Source: Alphaproteobacteria bacterium (GTDB lineage: Bacteria > Pseudomonadota > Alphaproteobacteria > ATCC43930 > CGMCC-115725). From it: DNA of 33,925 nucleotides. The position numbers were made by a program, and so were the translations under genes. The notes under the pieces were generated by a model that did no database searches, was not told the DNA's origin, and worked only from the letters and a program-made list of their open reading frames with translations. The DNA lies in assembly GCA_019240125.1 (NCBI GenBank), contig JAFAYW010000096.1:1-33925 (forward strand). Direction: 5' to 3'. Numbering within the stretch: the stretch's first letter is position 1; each line of letters begins with the position of its first letter. Shown one piece after another: positions 8,801 through 15,958 of this stretch.

Positions 8801-10399
8801 ATGGCGGGTTTGACGCGTCGCGGCTTTGGCGGCATGGCGGCCGGGGCCGCCTTGACCGGCAGCTTGCCTTTCGGCGCGGCCAGCGCCGCGGCCGACAACA
8901 AGACATTGCGGTTTATCGCGCAGTCGGATTTACGCGTTCTCGACCCGCTATGGACGACCGCCTATATCACGCGCAACCACGGTTACATGGTGTTCGACAC
9001 GCCGTTCGCGATCGACGCGGAATTCGTGCCGCACCCCCAGATGGTCGGCGAGCATGCGCTGTCGAGCGATCAGCTCACCTATAATTTCAAACTGCGCGAC
9101 GGCCTGGGTTTTCATGATGGGAGCCCGGTGCGCGGCGCCGATTGCGTCGCCTCGCTCAAGCGGTGGATGGCCCGCGACGGGCTGGGCCAATCGCTCAAGC
9201 CCGTGATCGACACGATGACTCCGGATGGCGACAAGGGTTTCACGATCAAGCTGAAGGAGGCATTCCCGCTTTTGCTTGATGGGCTGGCCAAAGTATCCAG
9301 CCTGCCTCCCTTCATCATGCCGGAGCGCCTTGCCAATACCGACCCGTTTCAGCAGATCACCGAGATGGTCGGCTCGGGTCCGTTCAAGTTCGTCAAGGAG
9401 GAATTCGAGCCCGGCCACCGCGTCGTCTATGCCAGGAACACCGACTACAAGCCTCGCGCCGAGCCGCCGAGCTGGGCATCGGGCGGCAAGGTGGTCAAGG
9501 TCGATCGGGTCGAATGGCTGTACATCCCCGATGCGATGACCAAAGTCGCCGCGCTGACCAATGGCGAGGCGGATTGGTGGGAAAACCCGACGGCCGACGT
9601 GTTGCCGGTGCTCACCGGCAATTCCGATATCGCGATCATGCCGGACAACCCGCTCGGCCAAATGACGATGGTGCGGTTCAACTGTCTTTATCCGCCCTTT
9701 GACAACCCGAAGATGCGGCAGGCGGTGTTAATGGTGACCGACCAGCGCGACTTCATGCGCACCCTGGTTGGCGACCAGAAGTACTGGGAGGTCTGCGCCT
9801 CATTCTTCACCTGCGGCACGCCGATGGCGAGCACGGTGGGGTCGGAGGCGCTGACCGGGCCGCGCGATTACGACAAGGCCAAGGCGCTGATCAAGGAGGC
9901 CGGCTATAAGGGCGAGAAGATCATGGTGCTCGACGCCGTCGATTTGCCCAACCCGCATGTGCAGGCGATCGTCATCTTCGATGTGCTGAAACGCTTGGGC
10001 CTGAACGCCGAACTGGTCTCGGCCGATTGGGGGACGGTGGTGACCCGTCGCGCCTCGAAAAAGCCGCCCGAGGAGGGCGGCTGGAACATCTTCGGCACCG
10101 GCTGGGTGGGCGCCGACCTGATGGACCCGACCACCAACCTCGCGCTGCAGACGAAAGGCGACGCTGCCTGGTTCGGGTGGCCCAAGGACGACAGGATCGA
10201 GACCCTGCGAGCCGCGTGGATCAAGGCGGCGACACCGGCCGAGCGCAAAAAGATCGCCGACGATATTCAGCAGCGCGCCTTTGAGATCGTGCCCTATCTG
10301 CCGACTGGCGAATGGACCCAGATGACCGCGTACCGCAAGAACGTCAAAGGCATCATCAGCGCCCCCGCCTTCCTGATGTGGAATGTGGAGAAGGTGTGA
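8801..10399 (+). CDS. ABC transporter substrate-binding protein, family 5 (DppA/OppA-like), Tat-exported
   Basis: This is a periplasmic binding protein of the peptide/nickel/opine type (SBP_bac_5), 532 residues. The N-terminus has a twin-arginine signal (TRRGFGG) with a small hydrophobic core and an Ala-rich cleavage region ending near ASAAADN. Family features include YNFKLRDGLGFHDGSPVRGADCVASLKRWM, seen here as several shorter conserved blocks, and GSGPFKFVKEE. A good ribosome site (GGAGGG) precedes the ATG. No permease or ATPase gene is next to it, so it is an orphan that must use transport components encoded elsewhere. The ligand cannot be read from the sequence. It is convergent with the gene ending at 10443. 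Confidence 0.93.
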   Translation: MAGLTRRGFGGMAAGAALTGSLPFGAASAAADNKTLRFIAQSDLRVLDPLWTTAYITRNHGYMVFDTPFAIDAEFVPHPQMVGEHALSSDQLTYNFKLRDGLGFHDGSPVRGADCVASLKRWMARDGLGQSLKPVIDTMTPDGDKGFTIKLKEAFPLLLDGLAKVSSLPPFIMPERLANTDPFQQITEMVGSGPFKFVKEEFEPGHRVVYARNTDYKPRAEPPSWASGGKVVKVDRVEWLYIPDAMTKVAALTNGEADWWENPTADVLPVLTGNSDIAIMPDNPLGQMTMVRFNCLYPPFDNPKMRQAVLMVTDQRDFMRTLVGDQKYWEVCASFFTCGTPMASTVGSEALTGPRDYDKAKALIKEAGYKGEKIMVLDAVDLPNPHVQAIVIFDVLKRLGLNAELVSADWGTVVTRRASKKPPEEGGWNIFGTGWVGADLMDPTTNLALQTKGDAAWFGWPKDDRIETLRAAWIKAATPAERKKIADDIQQRAFEIVPYLPTGEWTQMTAYRKNVKGIISAPAFLMWNVEKV

Positions 10400-10442
10400 G
10401 GGCTGTCCTTCCTCCGCTTGGTCGCCGGCCGGTCGCGGAATA

Positions 10443-10880
10443 TCAGGAACGTTTGTCTCCAACCAGGAGACGGTAGTACCCGGTGTTATTGTAGCCGGTG
10501 TGCGGCGCTTCTACCTTTACTCCATTAAAGTAAGGATAGCCCAGGGAAATATTCATCTGAGGAACAATCTGGTAGCCTTGTTTGGCCAATTCTTCGGAAA
10601 GGGTGAGCGCTGTCTTCGCTGTGGCAGCATCGGGGAGCGTTTTTGTAATCATGATTTTTGATCCAGCGGGGATGTGCTGTTGAAGCTCAGTTATGGTCGC
10701 GGAGGTGAGCGAGCTCGAAGCCGCATTATTGGCGCAGCCGGTTGCATCAGGGCTGCCGCTACTGGCGCTGCATGCGGCGCCGCTTGTGGTCTGCGCCACC
10801 AGCGGCCATGCGAAGAACGCGAAGGCCGGTGTCACCGCGCAGACGAGCAGCATCGCGGTCCTGATCTCTCGCGACCGCAT
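10443..10880 (-). CDS. Hypothetical exported protein
   Basis: I do not recognise this family. From the ATG at 10880 it has 145 residues. It begins with a basic start and a strong hydrophobic stretch (AMLLVCAVTPAFAFFAWPLVAQ) that looks like a Sec signal peptide ending around VAQ. A short Ser/Gly/Ala-rich segment with two cysteines (CSASSGSPDATGC) follows, which could form a disulfide. The C-terminal 80 residues form a small predicted alpha/beta region ending GYYRLLVGDKRS. The frame is open further upstream through the inverted repeat at 10978-11004, and an ATG at about 10925 (MDMTGRG) is another candidate start. The region around 10500-10680 is visibly less GC-rich than its neighbours, which may indicate transfer. 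It is convergent with the binding-protein gene. Confidence 0.6.
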   Translation of the reverse strand: MRSREIRTAMLLVCAVTPAFAFFAWPLVAQTTSGAACSASSGSPDATGCANNAASSSLTSATITELQQHIPAGSKIMITKTLPDAATAKTALTLSEELAKQGYQIVPQMNISLGYPYFNGVKVEAPHTGYNNTGYYRLLVGDKRS

Positions 10881-10977
10881 CGTTCCGTCGCGCGCTCGCG
10901 AACGGCCTCGCCCTGTCATGTCCATGATCCCAGCCCACGGCCGATGACGCTCAGCAGAGCGCATCGGCATCCTTGAC

Positions 10978-11004
10978 GTTGAAGCACCCATTGGGTGCTT
11001 CAAC
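10978..11004. repeat. Perfect 13-bp inverted repeat
   Basis: The arms GTTGAAGCACCCA (10978-10990) and TGGGTGCTTCAAC (10992-11004) are exact reverse complements around one base. The element lies 34 bp beyond the stop of the ABM-domain gene and upstream of the hypothetical exported gene, both on the minus strand. There is no T-run on either side, so it is not a classical intrinsic terminator. It could be a Rho-assisted terminator, an mRNA-stabilising hairpin or a regulator site. Confidence 0.7.
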
Positions 11005-11037
11005 TTACCGAGCCTAAGCTGTTATAGCGGGCCACCT

Positions 11038-11328
11038 TCAGCGCGTGCGACTATATTCGTAATCTTCGCGTTCGCCGGCGCCGAGACGCAACCCTTCGGG
11101 CAGCGGCGGCCGGGTCTGGTTCAACTTGGCGTGCGTGTCGAGCGCGGCCTGGCTGCTCCAGCGTTCGAGAAGGGCGAACTTGTCGGGGTTCAGGACGCTT
11201 TGAAAGATCTCGAATTGCTCGGCGCCCGGCTCTTTCATGCACTCTTCGCAGCGCGCCTTCATCGCCGTCGCCAGTTCCGCGCCCTTGCCCGGCGCCGCGT
11301 TTATCGTCACCACCAGCCGAACCGACAT
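11038..11328 (-). CDS. ABM-domain (antibiotic biosynthesis monooxygenase-like, YgiN-type) protein
   Basis: This is a small dimeric alpha+beta barrel protein of 96 residues. The pattern is characteristic: VRLVVTINAAPGKGAELATAM at the N-terminus (written here in part), EQFEIFQSVLNPDKFALLERW in the middle and a final helix with HAKLNQT. Family members include quinol monooxygenases, heme-degrading enzymes and proteins of unknown role, so only the fold can be named. A strong ribosome binding site (GGAGGAG) lies just before the ATG at 11328. Its start is only 21 bp from that of the divergent lytic transglycosylase gene, so promoters must overlap or lie inside the coding regions. Confidence 0.85.
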   Translation of the reverse strand: MSVRLVVTINAAPGKGAELATAMKARCEECMKEPGAEQFEIFQSVLNPDKFALLERWSSQAALDTHAKLNQTRPPLPEGLRLGAGEREDYEYSRTR

Positions 11329-11349
11329 GGTCTCTCCTCCCGCGTCTGG

Positions 11350-12219
11350 ATGCGTTGGAGTCAGCCTAGCACACTAGCCGCGCTGGCCGCAGCCGGGCTC
11401 GCCGGCACCCTTCCGCATGCAGCGCGGGCGCAGGCGATGGAGCCGCTCGAAACCACCGTTTGCCGGCTGATCGAAAACTCGGCGCGCGCCAATCACCTCC
11501 CCGTCAGCTTTCTGACCCGGGTGATCTGGCGCGAGAGCAGCTTTCGAGCGGGCGCGGTGAGCCCGGCCGGGGCAATGGGGATCGCGCAGTTCATGCCCGG
11601 CACGGCGGTGGCGCGAGGCCTCGCCAACCCCTTCGATCCGGAGCAGGCGATCCCCAAAGCAGCGCATTTTCTGGCCGATCTGCGACAGCAATTCGGCAGT
11701 CTCGGCAATGCCGCGGCAGCCTATAATGCCGGCCCGGCGCGCGTCGCGAATTGGCTGAACGGGCAGAGCGACCTGCCGGCGGTGACGCTCTCCTACATGC
11801 GGTTTGTCACGGAAGGGGCGGATGCGCCGGCCGCGAAGCCAGGCGGCGAGAGCTCTGTCGTGACCGAGAGCGAGCGCAATGTGCCGCCGCCAGCATCGGC
11901 GGGGTGCGTCGCGATTGTCGCGGAGCTGCGCCGCGATACTGGCGATTCCGCCGACTTCACACCGCTGGCGCCGTGGGGCGTGCAGCTCGCGGGGAATTTC
12001 TCGAAAGCGGTGGCGCTGGCATCGTTTGCCCGGGCCGAGCGGCGCTATGTGCGGCTGGTCGGCGATGCAACGCCGATGATCATCGGGCGCGTGCTGCGCA
12101 GCCGCGGGACGCGGCGTTACTATCAGGTGCGTTTGCCGGCGCAATCACGGCAAGGCGCCGAGACACTGTGCGCCCGCATCCTTTCGGTCGGCGGCAGTTG
12201 CGTTGCGGTACGCAGCTGA
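11350..12219 (+). CDS. Exported lytic transglycosylase (SLT/GH23) with C-terminal SPOR-like domain
   Basis: This enzyme cleaves the MurNAc-GlcNAc bond of peptidoglycan in the periplasm. The 289 residues begin with a Sec signal peptide (MRWSQPSTLAALAAAGLAG, cleavage near ARAQA). The SLT domain covers about residues 35-150, with catalytic Glu62 in WRESSF, the motif GAMGIAQFMPGTA and AAYNAGPARV. After a Pro/Ala/Ser-rich linker, the last 80 residues (WGVQLAGNFSKAVALASF onward) resemble a SPOR domain, which binds denuded glycan strands at division sites. The ATG at 11350 is chosen because it gives the signal peptide; the open frame continues upstream antisense to the ABM gene. The convergent gene downstream ends only 7 bp away. 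Confidence 0.92.
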   Translation: MRWSQPSTLAALAAAGLAGTLPHAARAQAMEPLETTVCRLIENSARANHLPVSFLTRVIWRESSFRAGAVSPAGAMGIAQFMPGTAVARGLANPFDPEQAIPKAAHFLADLRQQFGSLGNAAAAYNAGPARVANWLNGQSDLPAVTLSYMRFVTEGADAPAAKPGGESSVVTESERNVPPPASAGCVAIVAELRRDTGDSADFTPLAPWGVQLAGNFSKAVALASFARAERRYVRLVGDATPMIIGRVLRSRGTRRYYQVRLPAQSRQGAETLCARILSVGGSCVAVRS

Positions 12220-12226
12220 GGCTGTC

Positions 12227-12826
12227 CTAAAAACCCCGGCGTGGCGCCAGACGCCGGTAGGCGTCGGCGTCGTCGACATCCTCCAGCAGCGCCGTCAGTT
12301 CGGTGCTGGTATGGGTAGGCAGGTTCGCCAGGGCATCGGCCAGCGCATGCTCGCTCGACCATCTCACCAGGCCGAACCCCGGCGACGGCCGGGGCCGGCG
12401 GCGTACCCCGACCAGCCAGAACCCGCCATCGGTCGCGGGCCCGAACACGATGTCGTGTCGCCCCAGCAGGCGGAACGCCTCGGCGATGTGGCTTGGCCCC
12501 AGGGCCGGGATGTCATTACCGATCAATACCACCGGCCCCGACGGGCATTCGGCGATCGCGCGGTGCATGCGGCTGCCGAGATCGCCGCCGCCTTGTCGCC
12601 GCAGTGCGACGCGGCGCGGCCATAGGCGAGGGCGCGAGCAGGCGGTGTCTGGCGTTACCGCCAGCCGCAGCCGCCAGCGCCGGTTGCGACCCAACCGGCG
12701 GAGCGCCAGGTGCAGCATGCGGTAGGCGAAGCGTGCCGCGACGGCATCGCCGAGCGCGCGCGCCAGCCGCCGCTTGCCTTGGCCGTAGCGCGGTTCGCGG
12801 ACAAACAGCACGAGGTGTCGCCTCAT
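12227..12826 (-). CDS. TIGR04282-type (DUF2064) glycosyltransferase-like protein
   Basis: This 199-residue protein belongs to the GT-A-like DUF2064 family (TIGR04282, 'transferase 1, rSAM/selenodomain-associated'). It begins RRHLVLFVREPRYGQGKRRLA and has VVLIGNDIPALGPSHIAEAF and FGPATDGGFWLVG, the typical metal/sugar-nucleotide-binding core blocks. Its ATG at 12826 overlaps the stop of the upstream glycosyltransferase gene as ATGA, so the two are translationally coupled. The frame is open a further 20 codons upstream, but the overlapping ATG fits the family N-terminus better. Its function in this organism is unknown. In other genomes this pair sits near radical SAM genes linked to arsenosugar or selenium chemistry. 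Confidence 0.9.
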   Translation of the reverse strand: MRRHLVLFVREPRYGQGKRRLARALGDAVAARFAYRMLHLALRRLGRNRRWRLRLAVTPDTACSRPRLWPRRVALRRQGGGDLGSRMHRAIAECPSGPVVLIGNDIPALGPSHIAEAFRLLGRHDIVFGPATDGGFWLVGVRRRPRPSPGFGLVRWSSEHALADALANLPTHTSTELTALLEDVDDADAYRRLAPRRGF

Positions 12827-13515
12827 CCGTAAAGCCGCACGATCCGCGCCGGTGCGACGCCGGCGAGGTAGAGAGACAGACAGCACAAATTGCGCAACGG
12901 CCGCCTGATGTATCCGTCGCGCCGATAGCGCCGTGACGAGACCAGGATCGCCGTGCCGAGCCGAGACAACCGGCGCCGGCCGAGGCGCCGGATCAGATCG
13001 ACATCCTCCATCAGAGGGATTGGTGCGAACCCGCCAACCCTATCGTAAAGCGCGCGCGAGATCAGCAATCCCTGATCGCCGTAAGGCAGCGCGAGAACGC
13101 GGCAGCGCCAGGCAACGATGCTCTCCAAGCGCCGCGCCGCGGGCGCCGCGTCGTCAAGGACGAAATCGAAATATCCGGCGCGCTCCTGAGCGCGGTCGGC
13201 CGCGATGAAGCCTAGCATTGCGGCGTCCCATCCCGCAGCCATTCGACAATCGGCGTGCAGAAACAGGAGCCACGCGCCGCTCGCGGCCGCGGCGCCCGCG
13301 GCCAGTTGCGGTCCCCGTCCGCGCGGCGCAAGGAGCACGGCGGCGCCGTTCTCCGCGGCAATAGTGCAGGTCGCGTCCCGGGAGCCGCCATCGGCGACAA
13401 TGATCTCGTGAACCAGCGGGCTCTGCCGGGCGTCGCCGATGGCCGCGGCAAGGTCGCCGACGGCATTCAGCGTCGGGATCACGACTGAAACGCAATGTTC
13501 TTGTAATGTTCCCAT
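12823..13515 (-). CDS. TIGR04283-type family 2 glycosyltransferase
   Basis: This is a GT2-fold glycosyltransferase of 230 residues (TIGR04283, 'transferase 2, rSAM/selenodomain-associated'). Landmarks are VSVVIPTLNAVGDLAAAI at the N-terminus, EIIVADGGSRDAT, the metal-site region LLFLHADCRM, YGDQGLLISRALYDRVGGF and PLMEDVDLIRRLG. It is the first gene of a two-gene coupled unit. The ATG at 13515 lacks a clear ribosome binding site and is 20 bp from the divergent radical SAM gene start. Two copies of AATGTTC, 11 bp apart, lie at 13494-13511 beside the start. It is probably cytoplasmic; donor and acceptor are unknown. Confidence 0.92.
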   Translation of the reverse strand: MGTLQEHCVSVVIPTLNAVGDLAAAIGDARQSPLVHEIIVADGGSRDATCTIAAENGAAVLLAPRGRGPQLAAGAAAASGAWLLFLHADCRMAAGWDAAMLGFIAADRAQERAGYFDFVLDDAAPAARRLESIVAWRCRVLALPYGDQGLLISRALYDRVGGFAPIPLMEDVDLIRRLGRRRLSRLGTAILVSSRRYRRDGYIRRPLRNLCCLSLYLAGVAPARIVRLYG

Positions 13516-13535
13516 TGCAGCGTTATATTCGATGA

Positions 13536-14636
13536 ATGGATATGCAGGCCGCCTTGAAGCCGCGCAAGGGACGCGGCGCCGTCAGCAACGATACCGGGCG
13601 CTTCGAAAGCGAGAAGCGGGTGGGGTTCGACGATGGCTGGCCGAGGCCGGAGGATGACGATGACGATGAGGATGCGGCGCCGCGCGTCGCAACGACGCTG
13701 ACCGTCGACGCGACGCGATCGATCATCGCGCGCAATGACTCTCCGGACATCATGTTCGACCGCTCTATCAATCCCTATCGCGGCTGCGAACATGGCTGCA
13801 TCTATTGCTATGCGCGACCCAGCCACGCCTACCTTGGATTGTCGCCAGGCCTCGATTTCGAGACGCGTATTTTCTACAAGCCGCAAGCCGCGGCGCTGCT
13901 GGTCAGCGAGTTGCGCAAAAAGGGGTACAGCTGCCGCCCGATGGCGCTCGGCAGCAACACCGATCCCTACCAGCCCGCCGAACGCAAGCTCGGCCTTACC
14001 CGGGCGGTTCTCGAAACGCTGCGGGACTTCCATCACCCGGTCACGATCGTCACGAAATCAGCCCTGGTCGAACGCGACATCGATATTCTTTCGGATATGG
14101 CGCGACAGCGACTCGCGGTCGTGACGATGTCGGTCACCACCCTCGACCGCGATCTTGCCCGACGCATGGAGCCGCGCGCCAGCACACCCGAGCGGCGGCT
14201 CGGGGCCATCGCGGCTCTGTCGCAGGCTGGCGTGCCGACCGGCGTCCTGGCAGCGCCGATGATTCCTGCCCTCAACGATCCCGAGATGGAAGCCATATTG
14301 GAGCAGGCGCACGCCGCTGGCGCGACGTCGGCGGGGTACACGCTGTTGCGTCTTCCCCTTGAATTGAAGGAGCTGTTCAGGGAATGGCTCGAGGAACACG
14401 CGCCGCGCAAGGCGACACATGTTCTGTCGCTGGTGGCGCAGTGTCATGGCGGGCGCATCTACGATTCCGCCTGGTCAAAGCGTATGACTGGCGGCGGCCC
14501 TTACGCGGAGATGCTTGCGGCGCGCTTCGATCGTGCCTGCCGACGCCTCGGCTTTACGGCACGCAGTACGCAGGCGCTCGACACCAGCCGCTTTCGTCCG
14601 CCGCCGCAAGCGGGCGATCAGCTCGCGCTTTTCTGA
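13536..14636 (+). CDS. PA0069-family radical SAM protein (spore photoproduct lyase-like)
   Basis: This 366-residue radical SAM enzyme has the iron-sulfur motif CEHGCIYCYAR near residue 85, followed by family blocks ETRIFYKPQAA, MALGSNTDPYQPAERK and VTIVTKSALVERDID. The N-terminus (KGRGAVSNDTGRFE, DDGW) is the usual PA0069-family leader and supports the ATG at 13536, although no Shine-Dalgarno sequence is visible. An acidic run of eight Glu/Asp residues lies at about 40-47. The family resembles spore photoproduct lyase but occurs in non-sporulating bacteria; its reaction is not established to my knowledge. The gene is divergent from the glycosyltransferase pair, sharing a 20-bp gap. Confidence 0.93.
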   Translation: MDMQAALKPRKGRGAVSNDTGRFESEKRVGFDDGWPRPEDDDDDEDAAPRVATTLTVDATRSIIARNDSPDIMFDRSINPYRGCEHGCIYCYARPSHAYLGLSPGLDFETRIFYKPQAAALLVSELRKKGYSCRPMALGSNTDPYQPAERKLGLTRAVLETLRDFHHPVTIVTKSALVERDIDILSDMARQRLAVVTMSVTTLDRDLARRMEPRASTPERRLGAIAALSQAGVPTGVLAAPMIPALNDPEMEAILEQAHAAGATSAGYTLLRLPLELKELFREWLEEHAPRKATHVLSLVAQCHGGRIYDSAWSKRMTGGGPYAEMLAARFDRACRRLGFTARSTQALDTSRFRPPPQAGDQLALF

Positions 14637-14710
14637 TAGGCTGCGTTCCGTCTTATCTGACGAGCTGATTGTGACCCGCCGTTTGGCGGGGCAGGGCGGA
14701 GGCGGGCGGC

Positions 14711-14953
14711 GTGGCACGAGAGAGGCGGCTCGAAGCACGGGATGTCGAGGCGATCTTCCGCGAATTCGCCGCGGTGATGAGCGAATTGCCACCCGAGACC
14801 GAGGCCGGTTGGCTCGATGCGTCGGGCGATCTGCGGCTGGCTCCCGATATCGGCCGCAAATTGCGAGCGGCGCGTGGAGTGCGCGATCTGCTGCGGCAAA
14901 TCCGCCTGTCACGCAGCGAACACGACGATGGCGATCACGAAGAGGCTAAATAG
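14711..14953 (+). CDS. Small hypothetical protein, charged
   Basis: This 80-residue frame starts with GTG at 14711 after a GGCGGAGGCGGGCGGC purine-rich run that could serve as ribosome binding site. It is highly charged (MARERRLEARDVEAIFREF; C-terminus HDDGDHEEAK), predicted mostly helical, with no signal or membrane segment. I do not recognise a family. Its support is position: it lies tightly between the radical SAM gene and the DUF1467 gene on the same strand, and no competing frame fits the interval. A hairpin without a T-run (arms CCCGCC/GGCGGG, 14675-14690) precedes it. Confidence 0.5.
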   Translation: MARERRLEARDVEAIFREFAAVMSELPPETEAGWLDASGDLRLAPDIGRKLRAARGVRDLLRQIRLSRSEHDDGDHEEAK

Positions 14954-14982
14954 ACCGGCCGCAGGTGTTCAGGGTCGCGGGT

Positions 14983-15219
14983 ATGGGCTGGTTTACCGGT
15001 GTTGTCGTCTACATCCTCGTATGGTGGGTAACATTGTTCGCGGTGCTGCCCTTGTGGGTCAAACCGGCTGAACAAGGCGATCCCGGCCATGCCTCGGGAG
15101 CGCCGCAAAACCCGCGATTGCTAGCCAAGGCGGCGCTGACCACGGCAATCGCCGCGGTCATCTGGCTGGCGATTTTCGTGGTGGTCAGCGAACCATGGTT
15201 CAGTTTTCGCGAGTCCTGA
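14983..15219 (+). CDS. DUF1467 family small membrane protein
   Basis: This 78-residue protein has two hydrophobic helices: WFTGVVVYILVWWVTLFAV at the N-terminus and TTAIAAVIWLAIFVVVS at the C-terminus. They are joined by a short hydrophilic loop containing LWVKPAEQG. This matches the DUF1467 family, which is widespread in alphaproteobacteria and of unknown function. The ATG at 14983 (MGWFTG) is preferred over GTG 14965 because the family begins this way and AGGGT lies upstream. In many alphaproteobacteria this gene is near methylmalonyl-CoA epimerase and proS; that context is absent here. Confidence 0.83.
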   Translation: MGWFTGVVVYILVWWVTLFAVLPLWVKPAEQGDPGHASGAPQNPRLLAKAALTTAIAAVIWLAIFVVVSEPWFSFRES

Positions 15220-15224
15220 TCGGC

Positions 15225-15260
15225 ATGAGTTATCTCTGACATGAGTTCTATCTGATGAGT
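15225..15260 (+). promoter_or_regulatory. Triplicated start segment with two mini-ORFs before tag
   Basis: ATGAGT occurs three times, at 15225, 15241 and 15255. The first two open tiny frames (MSYL-stop and MSSI-stop); the second stops in a TGATG overlap with the third, which is the true tag start. The three are not in the same frame. It could be a slipped duplication or a translational relay controlling initiation. Confidence 0.5.
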
Positions 15261-15794
15261 GCTGCCTATTGCCTCATCGCGCCCGGCCATCCCTGGCACG
15301 GCCCATACCATGACACGGAGTACGGTTTTCCCGTGCAGGACGAGGCGGTCCTGTTCGAACGCCTCGCGATGGAGATAAACCAGGCGGGGCTTTCGTGGCT
15401 GACCGTGTTGCAGAAGCGCGCGGCGTTTCGCGCCGCCTTTGCGGGATTTGCGGTCGACACGGTGGCTGCGTTTGACGCGGATGATGTGACGCGGCTGCTC
15501 GGCGACGCTGGCATCGTGCGCAATCGGCTTAAGATCGAAGCGGTAATCCACAATGCACGCCGCATCCAGGAATTGCGGACATCGCATGGCTCGTTCCATT
15601 CGTGGATCGGGGCGCACCATCCGCGCCCGAGCGAGGCATGGACCAGGCTGTTTCGCCAGAATTTCCGCTTCACCGGCGGTCTCATTGTTGGCGAATTCCT
15701 GATGAGCCTGGGCTATCTGCCGGGAGCGCACGAGCCGCAATGCCCGGCCTATACCAGGATCGCGGCCCTGTCGCCGGCCTGGGCGCGGCAATGA
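15255..15794 (+). CDS. tag: DNA-3-methyladenine glycosylase I
   Basis: Tag removes 3-methyladenine from alkylated DNA to begin base excision repair. The 179-residue protein has the zinc ligands expected from the E. coli enzyme: Cys6 and His19 (PYHDTEYG) near the N-terminus and His/Cys in GAHEPQC near the C-terminus. The base-pocket region EINQAGLSWLTVLQKRAAFR and the helix-hairpin-helix-like segment are present. The length is normal. The start at 15255 is set by the family N-terminus and the TGATG overlap with the preceding mini-ORF. It is cytoplasmic and monocistronic as far as can be seen. Confidence 0.95.
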   Translation: MSAAYCLIAPGHPWHGPYHDTEYGFPVQDEAVLFERLAMEINQAGLSWLTVLQKRAAFRAAFAGFAVDTVAAFDADDVTRLLGDAGIVRNRLKIEAVIHNARRIQELRTSHGSFHSWIGAHHPRPSEAWTRLFRQNFRFTGGLIVGEFLMSLGYLPGAHEPQCPAYTRIAALSPAWARQ

Positions 15795-15936
15795 CGCAGG
15801 TCATTGCGGGCGTGATTATTGCACGTTACAGCGTGAAAGTTCATGCCGGTTTTGGCTGCAACAATGATGTGGTACGGTTCTAATCGGCATTTTCATGCAT
15901 GATTTCGTGAAATTAGCGGTGTATTTCGACAGATAT

Positions 15937-15958
15937 GGAGGTTTAAACGATAATCGTG
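15937..15958 (+). promoter_or_regulatory. Unusually spaced ribosome binding site of the cNMP/PP2C phosphatase
   Basis: A strong GGAGG at 15937-15941 is 14 nt from the first standard start codon in frame, GTG 15956. An in-frame TAA at 15944 excludes any start further upstream. Non-standard codons ACG (15947) and ATA (15950) lie at better spacing. Either initiation is inefficient at GTG or a non-canonical start is used. Confidence 0.45.

Noticed and set aside
11131..11349. Upstream extension of the lytic transglycosylase frame
   Set aside because: Antisense to the ABM gene; a proper signal peptide begins at 11350.
14675..14690. Hairpin after the radical SAM gene as intrinsic terminator
   Set aside because: Only a 6-bp stem and no T-run follows.
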